A DNA stretch of 39,669 nt from Deltaproteobacteria bacterium (GTDB taxonomy: Bacteria; Myxococcota_A; UBA9042; DTJE01; S145-11), in the NCBI GenBank assembly GCA_015493765.1, contig WGCQ01000220.1, forward strand, positions 1 through 39,669, given 5' to 3'. The notes below the pieces were generated by a model. The model made no database searches. It had not been told where the DNA came from and was given only the letters and a program-made list of their open reading frames with translations. A program made the translations under genes and the position numbers. Positions 33,688 through 39,669 of the stretch are shown here, one piece after another; position 1 is the first letter of the stretch, and each line of letters starts with the position of its first letter.

Positions 33688-33716
33688 ATTTTAGGGCAAG
33701 TATTCGGACATGTCAA
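33688..33716 (-). promoter_or_regulatory. Promoter of tRNA-Gln and glnS
   Basis: On the - strand TTGACA (33,711-33,716), a 17-nt spacer and TAAAAT (33,688-33,693) form a near-consensus sigma70 promoter. It lies 33 nt upstream of the tRNA-Gln 5' end. No separate promoter is visible between the tRNA and glnS, so both genes are probably read together. Confidence 0.8.
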
Positions 33717-33802
33717 GGCCTGTGTCCTCAAATTTGACAGGTAATTTGGGCCTCAAAAGCGACCGGTAATGGGAACAAAGGCCGATTCTCCAAGTGCCCA
33801 AC

Positions 33803-33915
33803 ATTATTGATGGACTCGTAATAAATCAAAATCGGTAAATCCATACCTAATAAAATCAAAGGGTTATAAAGAACAAAATGGCCAAAATCGGACTTTTTAC
33901 GAGTCCATCATTATT
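33803..33915. mobile_element. MITE-like element, 101 bp, with 13-bp TIRs and 6-bp TSD
   Basis: The core 33,809-33,909 begins GATGGACTCGTAA and ends TTACGAGTCCATC, perfect 13-bp terminal inverted repeats, with partial match for a few bases further in. Directly outside both ends lies ATTATT (33,803-33,808 and 33,910-33,915), as from a target-site duplication. Inside, CAAAATCGG occurs twice (33,827 and 33,883). No gene lies inside. Similar palindromes are common in deltaproteobacterial intergenic regions to my recollection; that is not checked. Confidence 0.65.
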
Positions 33916-33959
33916 TGCAAAAAAGTGAAGATTCCTGGAGAATTATCCAGGAGGCCGAT

Positions 33960-35333
33960 ATGCGACTAAGTGCTTGGATTTTAGCTGCCTTTTTGCCATT
34001 ATGGCCAATTATGGCCTATGGGGACGGCATAGTTGTACCAGATATTGCTCAGGTTGGTTCCACAAATGAAAACACTGTGCAGATCGGCAGCCAGCGAGCA
34101 GTCCTGTGGCGTGATGGAAAGGATATGGTGCTGGAAATAGAACCTGATTTCCAATGGAAGTCCGGTGGCGCGGCCTGGGTGATTCCACTGCCGGCAAAAC
34201 CCGAGGTTTTCATCGGTGATACCAGGTTTATAGACGACCTGGACTGGCTGACAAAACCCAGGTTTGTAGAGGCCACAAGCAAAGAGTCCTGTGGAGCCCA
34301 GTCGGCTGGGAGCAATGGCAACGCAACGCCCCGGGACGTGGCAGGTACGGTCCAGGTATGGGAAAGCGGGACCCTGGGCAACCTGGACTACGTGGTTCTG
34401 TCCGGGCAAAAAGGGGCCGATATCCTGATGTGGCTGGACAAAAATGGCTTTTTTGTACCTGACCGTGTAAAGGCGGGGTTCAAGGCGCTGAATACAAAGC
34501 AAACATGGTTCTTCGCCGCCAAACTGGCCAAACACCCGCGCAAAGGGCAGACAATCGGTGCTATAGGGTTCCGATTTCATGATTACAAAACCCCATTTTA
34601 CCCGGTGGCCTTGACTGCGTCCGGCCTGCGGGACGGACAGCACCTGGACGTATTTCTGGTGGTGCTTTGTCCCCTGGACCACGTTTGGGATTCAGGTAAG
34701 GGCAGCCAGACGGACATTGTACCCGGGATAAATGGGGCAGTAGCGGCTGAGGACATCTTTTCCGAAGAAAGTATCACCCGGAAGGATGCAGATGCATCGG
34801 GAGGGTCCTGGGTCAAGGCCTTGGCGTCCGGTTATGAAACTACAATTAATAATTACCTGGACAAACCGGGTGCCAATATACGTTCGGTACTGGAGTTTGC
34901 GATGTTCTGGGACATGCCGGTGGGCAAATTGCCAGGTCCGGTCCTGGCCCCTGGTTTCGGCCCGCAATACTGGATGTGGTCAATAATGCCCGATACCAAA
35001 CAAGGCGTTGAATTGGTAAGTCGGAATATCACAGACCCCGAGACAATAAAAATTTTGAAGACTCAATTATACATTCAGCGTTATCACATCCGTGTACATG
35101 CAGGGGCGGCAAAGGATATTGCCTGGGGTGACAAAAAAGTAATGTCGGAAATCACTGGTATTTACACACATTGGAAAATTGAGCATGCAGAGTGCGGTTG
35201 TACCATTGGTTACAGGCCCGGTCAGGCCTCCACCGTCATTTTAATGCTATGTTTTGTGCTTGTCCTGCTTGCAGCAAGGAAAAGGCTTTCTATACTGAAG
35301 GATACGCCATTGAAACGCGATGGGAAAAATTGA
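33960..35333 (+). CDS. DUF2330 family protein, membrane-anchored
   Basis: ATG 33,960 with GGAGG upstream (33,949-33,954) begins with a signal peptide (MRLSAWILAAFLPLWPIMA) and yields 457 residues; an upstream ATG at 33,915 would bury it. The body has the family features: DGIVVPDIAQVGSTNENTVQ, QRAVLWRDGKDMVLEIEPDF and AAWVIPLPAKPEVF. Two Cys residues (ECGC) lie near the C-terminus. One membrane helix (about 423-439) near the C-terminus (TVILMLCFVLVLLAA) is followed by a basic tail. The domain should lie outside the membrane. Its function is unknown. It stands alone between the MITE-like element and the - strand genes. Confidence 0.8.
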   Translation: MRLSAWILAAFLPLWPIMAYGDGIVVPDIAQVGSTNENTVQIGSQRAVLWRDGKDMVLEIEPDFQWKSGGAAWVIPLPAKPEVFIGDTRFIDDLDWLTKPRFVEATSKESCGAQSAGSNGNATPRDVAGTVQVWESGTLGNLDYVVLSGQKGADILMWLDKNGFFVPDRVKAGFKALNTKQTWFFAAKLAKHPRKGQTIGAIGFRFHDYKTPFYPVALTASGLRDGQHLDVFLVVLCPLDHVWDSGKGSQTDIVPGINGAVAAEDIFSEESITRKDADASGGSWVKALASGYETTINNYLDKPGANIRSVLEFAMFWDMPVGKLPGPVLAPGFGPQYWMWSIMPDTKQGVELVSRNITDPETIKILKTQLYIQRYHIRVHAGAAKDIAWGDKKVMSEITGIYTHWKIEHAECGCTIGYRPGQASTVILMLCFVLVLLAARKRLSILKDTPLKRDGKN

Positions 35334-35342
35334 TTATCCCAT

Positions 35343-36395
35343 TCAAATATACAGCGTATCCCCCCAACTGACCATCCAAACCCCTGGGTCCATCATTTCG
35401 TGTAATTGTACCCCGGGTATCAGTGGCTTCATTGTCAGGCGAATTTTGCGGGGCAGCAGCATGGCTGGGGCCTTCAAAAAGCCCTTTGCCATCAACGAAT
35501 CGGCCCACGTACAGGCAGGACCGGCAACCAACGAGACCGCGTCAGCCCCCATGCTAAGTGCAAAGTACGTAATACCGGATACAAGCCGGTCGAATGCATC
35601 GCTATCCTGGTGCGGCACCACCAGTTCCATCACGAATACTATGGTCAAACCCCACTTCATCTTGGTCCGCAGTATGGCATAGCCCTCCAATCCGGCAGGT
35701 CCCTGTACGGCCATCACTCGATACCCGCCACCTGGCCTGGCCGAGTAACGCCATGACAAAAATGTCGTATTCCTGGGCACGGCTATAGCGCGCTGATGCA
35801 TCACCCGTAACCACAAGTCCTCGTATGCCTGGTCAAACGCTATGGCTGGCATGGTTGGCAGGGGTGAAGCACCGTTACCAAAAACACGGGCAGCAGCGGA
35901 ATCCAGTGATTCCATGTACTTTGCCGCCGGCACCTTCAATGTACCCAACCGTATGGGATGCAAAGGCATGATGTACACGGGCAGGAGCCCTATTTCCTGG
36001 CGGCCGAGTCGCTGCAAGGCAGGGAATACCTGCTCCTGGTATGAAAATCCGTATATGATGTCGGCCCCTGACTGTAAGGTCTGTTTTTCCAGGACCTGCA
36101 TCATGTCCATGAACATGCCGGAACGCCTGTATTTCGAATCCACCATTGCATAAAACGAATGCAGGGCTGTGGAGGAACGGCCAAAATACACCATGGGTTT
36201 AAGCAAGCCCGACACATGGCCCACGATCTTGCCGTGCTGTTCGGCCACCACAATAACGGATGGATAGACCTGGTTCAGGTAAAGCCATTTCCAGCGGCTG
36301 TATTCGACCTCCCGGCCGAAGGTCCTCGCATACAAGGCGATAATACCCTGGGCATCGCCTGTTTTGTAAGGCCTTATACTGTATTCATTTTGCAT
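35343..36395 (-). CDS. GNAT-family N-acetyltransferase, probable two-domain type
   Basis: A 350-residue protein starting at ATG 36,395, whose first 11 bases overlap the end of the kelch-like gene, so it is probably translated by coupling; its own Shine-Dalgarno site is weak. Residues 1-140 look like a GNAT domain: SIRPYKTGDAQGIIALYARTF at the start and the acetyl-CoA-binding motif A near 84-105 (MVDSKYRRSGMFMDMMQVLEK). The second half (about 210-330) may be another GNAT-like lobe (TFLSWRYSARPGGGYRVMAVQ; GLEGYAILRTKMKWGL). The substrate is unknown. The stop at 35,343 faces the DUF2330 stop at 35,333, so the two genes converge. Confidence 0.72.
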   Translation of the reverse strand: MQNEYSIRPYKTGDAQGIIALYARTFGREVEYSRWKWLYLNQVYPSVIVVAEQHGKIVGHVSGLLKPMVYFGRSSTALHSFYAMVDSKYRRSGMFMDMMQVLEKQTLQSGADIIYGFSYQEQVFPALQRLGRQEIGLLPVYIMPLHPIRLGTLKVPAAKYMESLDSAAARVFGNGASPLPTMPAIAFDQAYEDLWLRVMHQRAIAVPRNTTFLSWRYSARPGGGYRVMAVQGPAGLEGYAILRTKMKWGLTIVFVMELVVPHQDSDAFDRLVSGITYFALSMGADAVSLVAGPACTWADSLMAKGFLKAPAMLLPRKIRLTMKPLIPGVQLHEMMDPGVWMVSWGDTLYI

Positions 36396-38208
36396 TTAAC
36401 GACTCTTTGCACATCTTGAGGAACGCCGGGGCCGGCTGGGTCAGCAACGTCACCTCCTTGGAGGGATGCGACGGTGGTGTCCGGCCCTCTGCATTTACCT
36501 GGATCCCCCCCATCAACAGCACGCGGTCGTCATCCAAGGACAAGGCTACTGCACCCAGTTTGGACGAGGTATCCCAAAATGATGTGTCCGTCTGAAGGCC
36601 GGCGTTTGTAATATTCAGGTCCAGCACCCTGATTGTTTTAGGCATACACACTGCCACCATCTTGTCGTCGGGGCCGTAACAATCCTGGGTCGCATTGGAG
36701 GATGAAAACGCCCGAAAGCCATATGCCAGCAGGGGCTTACCCGAAAGATTAGCCGTGGTGGCCATGCTGACCATTGTCCATGGGTCCTGTTTGTACTGCG
36801 TGTCAGGTGTTACATCCAGGTCTGTTACAGATACCTCGTATCCCTTATCGAAGGAACCATCGAGCGAGATCAGTTCCGCGCCCTTGCGGACGCCGGATAT
36901 TGCAGCAGGCCTGGACTGGTCACTGCCCGCTGGTGTTACCCGGTTGCCCCCTACAATCAACACCTTGCCCTTGGAAACGAGCCACGCGGCATGGAAGGCT
37001 GTCCATGGCATCTTTCTACTGGATGTCACATTAATTTTCAACGCCATGGTGGAACGTCCCTTGGGATCAACCAGTTCTATCGGCATGTCCTGCGCATTTT
37101 GTGAATAGCCACCGATTATCAGGACCTCCCCACTGTCCAGCAAGGTTGCCGAATGCCCGTAACGCGGGACATTCAAACCGATGTCCCTGACATGTACTAC
37201 GCTGCCCGACTTTTCCTGTAATACGGCACATGAACCGACCGCAGAGCCATCACCCTTCATCCCCCCGCACACCATGAACAAGCCTGCGCCCAGGTCCGTA
37301 ACACTTGAGTACGGATAGACGCCCTCGGGCAGTCTCAGGGTCCCGACCCCCTTGGCACTCAACAACAGGCCGGTCTTACGCAGACTTTCACCCTTTTCCA
37401 CTTTTAACATGACAGGTGGCTGTGTTCCGGGATATTTGGCTGGCCCCACTTCCCCGGACTGTACACCACCGACCATTACAACCCCGTCCCGTGTGCTGAT
37501 GCAATGCCCTGCGGCCCAGGGAACAGGCAATGACATCACCTTGCCATGGGCATCCACAGGCCTTACGAACAGCCCGAGGTCAGCCCTGTACTCCCATACC
37601 GCGGTACCGGCCGCCAACTGCCCCACCGCAGCCGTGGTATTGCCCGATATACTGTTGAAACCTCCCAGTACCCAGAACCTGTTGTCGTACCTTGCCGCGC
37701 ATGCAAATGCAGTCTGGGCGGTGTCGGAAAAACCGTCGCCTTTGAATTCCGGCACCAGGGGGCTGATGTTTGCACCACCCACACAGTTCATGGCCCCGAG
37801 TTTGGGCAAAAAGGCCCTGACCCTGGTCTTGCGGTTTTCAGCAACCACGACCGGACCTATGTGAGCACCGTACAGCGGACTGGAATTTTTACCGCAAGCA
37901 ACCAGGTCCATGGCGTATTTTCCAGGCTTCAGTTCAGGTACCAGCAAGCCCTGGCGCTCGAGTGACGCGGGGTCGATTGCCATGCGTTTGACAATGCTGC
38001 CCTTTGCATCCGACAGGTGCAGCACGATCCTGGCCACCCCGGCAGGCACGCCCTGCTCCATGAATGACCCGGCCCTGGTACAGGCATTGCCACTCAGGCC
38101 GAAAACCACCGATGCGGAGCCCGACTGTTGCTGCCGAACCTGTCCGCATCCGACCAGCACAAGTGCTGTGAACAACGCCATTGCGGCCATTTTTATCGAC
38201 GATTTCAA
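36385..38208 (-). CDS. Kelch-repeat-like lipoprotein
   Basis: The chosen start is TTG 38,208: GGAGGTGG lies just before it (38,217-38,210), and it gives a clean lipoprotein signal (LKSSIKMAAMALFTALVLVG-C21, lipobox LVGC). An upstream opening to 38,283 would put 25 residues before the signal. The protein has 607 residues. From about 170 on, the sequence contains repeated blocks of kelch type: RFWVLGGFNSISG, VVMVGGVQSGE, GEVLIIGGYSQN, KVLIVGGNRV and RVLLMGGIQVN. These suggest a beta-propeller. The Cys is likely to anchor it to the outer membrane or cell surface. It follows a second kelch-like gene by 50 bp. Confidence 0.8.
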   Translation of the reverse strand: MKSSIKMAAMALFTALVLVGCGQVRQQQSGSASVVFGLSGNACTRAGSFMEQGVPAGVARIVLHLSDAKGSIVKRMAIDPASLERQGLLVPELKPGKYAMDLVACGKNSSPLYGAHIGPVVVAENRKTRVRAFLPKLGAMNCVGGANISPLVPEFKGDGFSDTAQTAFACAARYDNRFWVLGGFNSISGNTTAAVGQLAAGTAVWEYRADLGLFVRPVDAHGKVMSLPVPWAAGHCISTRDGVVMVGGVQSGEVGPAKYPGTQPPVMLKVEKGESLRKTGLLLSAKGVGTLRLPEGVYPYSSVTDLGAGLFMVCGGMKGDGSAVGSCAVLQEKSGSVVHVRDIGLNVPRYGHSATLLDSGEVLIIGGYSQNAQDMPIELVDPKGRSTMALKINVTSSRKMPWTAFHAAWLVSKGKVLIVGGNRVTPAGSDQSRPAAISGVRKGAELISLDGSFDKGYEVSVTDLDVTPDTQYKQDPWTMVSMATTANLSGKPLLAYGFRAFSSSNATQDCYGPDDKMVAVCMPKTIRVLDLNITNAGLQTDTSFWDTSSKLGAVALSLDDDRVLLMGGIQVNAEGRTPPSHPSKEVTLLTQPAPAFLKMCKESLNAK

Positions 38209-38257
38209 ACCACCTCCATTTCCGACATAGCCCATCCGCAGGCAGACACCTGGTATC

Positions 38258-39669
38258 TTACTGGAACGTGTAAAGGTATGCATCCTGGTTCTGGGCCAAC
38301 GACCCGGTCAGGCCACCCAGGATCAAGGCACGATTGGTATTCAGCATTACCGCCATATTGCCCATCATGGCACTGGGCATAATGGCGCCGACAGGCCCGG
38401 TGTCGATCTTCAAACTGCCGCTCTGCGTCGGGATTTCAACCACAACCTCGGCGGAATCAGTGACCTTGGGCGACTGTCCCTTTGGAAACACGACCCCTCC
38501 TGCGATCAGCACCGTGTTCAGGCCATGCAGGTACTGTAGCGTGGCTGCACCCGCAGCCCTGGGCATGGCCAGGGTAAGGAACTGGGTCGGCGTCACATTG
38601 GCCGAGAAATTTCCCAGGGTCTCGCTGAACACGTCAACCCGGTTTGTCGCAGCGGAATAATCCTTTTTCGTAAAACCGCCAATCAAATAGAACATGCGAC
38701 GGCTGGGTTCATACACTGTTGAATGCCACGTGCGTCCTCCACCCGGTATCTTGATTGGTCCGGGGGACGGCTGACCTCCGAGTCCAGGATTCAAACAGGC
38801 GCCGGTTTTGTCCTCCGGCACATTATTCAGGTTGCAGTCCAGGTCGATCACATCGACCGTATCCAATACCTGGCTTGCATTTTCACCGCCCACCAGCAGC
38901 AATACCCGTTTTTGTACCGCCGCATTGTTGCTGCCGTAATGCTCCAGCAGCACAGCGGTGTGATTCCATCGCTGGGAAGACAGGTGTGTTCCGTACGCGA
39001 TATCGCCCTTGGCCGCAACATTGTATATCTCCCAGTTGGCCAGGCCGTGGTTTTTCATGTCGGTCACACCACCGGCAAACAACACGTTTGGTGCGTCGCC
39101 TGCCATGGTGCCCACCAGGGTGGCCGTGTGCATGGCCCTTGCGCCAAACCACATCCCGGTTGCCTTGCCGGTTTTCTCGTCGATCAGCGGGTTAAACTGG
39201 TTCGTTTCGGGGTTAAAGAACTCGCAGTACTTGGTCGGTGCCACGATCCCGCCCACGCTGGTGAATCCACCGCAAATAAACACCCTGCCATCCGGCAACA
39301 GCGTCATGGTGTGGTACGCCCTTGGCATGGTCATGCCCGTCGGAGTGGGCGTAAAGATGTTCAGGTTAGGGTCGTAGATCACTGCCGTATTTACCACGTG
39401 CTGGATATTTTCCGGTTTCAACGCGTCCGCATAGGTGGATGCCGAGGGCTTCATTATTGCGCCGCCTGTTATCAGTACGCGTCCATCCTTTAATACCACG
39501 GACCGGGCGCCCATCAATGCATTTACACCGGGTTTCGTTGGCTGTACCCCCTGTGTCTTGTAACTTGCGGCAGTCGGGCTGAAGTCGTCCACCAACGTTG
39601 TATATACGAAAATTTGCAGGCTGTCGTCACCGGGATGAACAGAGAAAGGAATGGAATATCCCTTTGCAA
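38258..39669 (-). CDS. Kelch-repeat-like protein, 5' end outside window
   Basis: The frame stays open to the last base of the window (AKGYSIPFSVHPGDDSLQIF... upstream of the first internal start), so the gene starts outside. About 470 residues are visible. Kelch-type blocks recur: DGRVLITGGAIM, DGRVFICGGFTS, APNVLFAGGVTD, RVLLLVGGENAS, MFYLIGGFTKK, NTVLIAGGVVF and RALILGGLTGS. This gives about seven blades of a beta-propeller. It is likely to be secreted or surface-located like its neighbour. It ends 50 bp before the lipoprotein start; the two genes are tandem relatives and probably one operon. Confidence 0.82.
   Translation of the reverse strand, partial: AKGYSIPFSVHPGDDSLQIFVYTTLVDDFSPTAASYKTQGVQPTKPGVNALMGARSVVLKDGRVLITGGAIMKPSASTYADALKPENIQHVVNTAVIYDPNLNIFTPTPTGMTMPRAYHTMTLLPDGRVFICGGFTSVGGIVAPTKYCEFFNPETNQFNPLIDEKTGKATGMWFGARAMHTATLVGTMAGDAPNVLFAGGVTDMKNHGLANWEIYNVAAKGDIAYGTHLSSQRWNHTAVLLEHYGSNNAAVQKRVLLLVGGENASQVLDTVDVIDLDCNLNNVPEDKTGACLNPGLGGQPSPGPIKIPGGGRTWHSTVYEPSRRMFYLIGGFTKKDYSAATNRVDVFSETLGNFSANVTPTQFLTLAMPRAAGAATLQYLHGLNTVLIAGGVVFPKGQSPKVTDSAEVVVEIPTQSGSLKIDTGPVGAIMPSAMMGNMAVMLNTNRALILGGLTGSLAQNQDAYLYTFQ

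Noticed and set aside
38723-39493. 256-residue + strand frame opposite the second kelch-like gene
   Set aside because: It is a shadow of the kelch-like gene, whose glycine-rich repeats leave the opposite strand open.

Overview
The window joins three things: the late (structural) half of a contractile-tailed prophage (1 to about 19,400), a complete type I-E CRISPR-Cas locus with a 41-repeat array (20,386-31,679), and a stretch of bacterial chromosome with glnS, two tRNA genes and envelope or secreted proteins (31,823-39,669). The DNA is bacterial: strong Shine-Dalgarno sites, sigma70-like promoters and overlapping genes. The DUF2330 protein, tandem kelch-type lipoprotein genes, GlnRS with an adjacent tRNA-Gln, and short intergenic inverted-repeat elements suggest a deltaproteobacterium-like organism (Desulfobacterota or Myxococcota in the wide sense). 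That assignment is an inference and is not secure.

Prophage (1-19,372, all + strand, genes mostly overlapping by 1-20 nt, one long morphogenesis operon). Order: prohead protease (5' end outside the window), coiled-coil scaffold-like protein, major capsid protein with a likely Ig/FN3-type insertion, two small head proteins, connector, Cys-motif stopper-like protein, tail completion and terminator-like proteins, tail sheath, tail tube, a tail assembly chaperone pair joined by a probable programmed frameshift on a T6 run, tape measure, a tail hub carrying an M15-type peptidase region, spike, a small protein, a tube-initiator/LysM/gp25-like fusion, baseplate J, and three distal fibre or tip proteins, one PKD-like and one IPT-like. 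Portal, terminase, lysis and integrase genes are not in the window. The module ends about 225 bp from the 3' end of a tRNA-Arg(CCT) gene, a typical integration site.

Intergenic stretch 19,678-20,385 holds a tRNA promoter, an 18-bp dyad and a 341-bp block bounded by 24-bp imperfect inverted repeats, and then the upstream region of the cas operon.

CRISPR-Cas: cas3, cas8e, cse2, cas6e, cas7e, cas5e, cas1, cas2, then a stand-alone DEDDy-type (YprB/RNase_H_2-like) 3'-5' exonuclease gene overlapping cas2, then a short leader with a good promoter and 41 repeats at an exact 61-bp period. Cas8e, Cse2, Cas7e, Cas5e and Cas6e form Cascade, Cas3 degrades the target, Cas1-Cas2 integrate spacers. The extra exonuclease is placed to trim prespacers; this is the most interesting system-level feature here.

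Right part: glnS and tRNA-Gln(CTG) form a - strand unit with a near-consensus promoter. Next comes a 101-bp MITE-like element with 13-bp terminal inverted repeats and a flanking 6-bp direct repeat. Then follow a DUF2330 membrane-anchored protein (+) and a - strand group: a kelch-like protein (5' end outside the window), a kelch-like lipoprotein and a GNAT-family protein.
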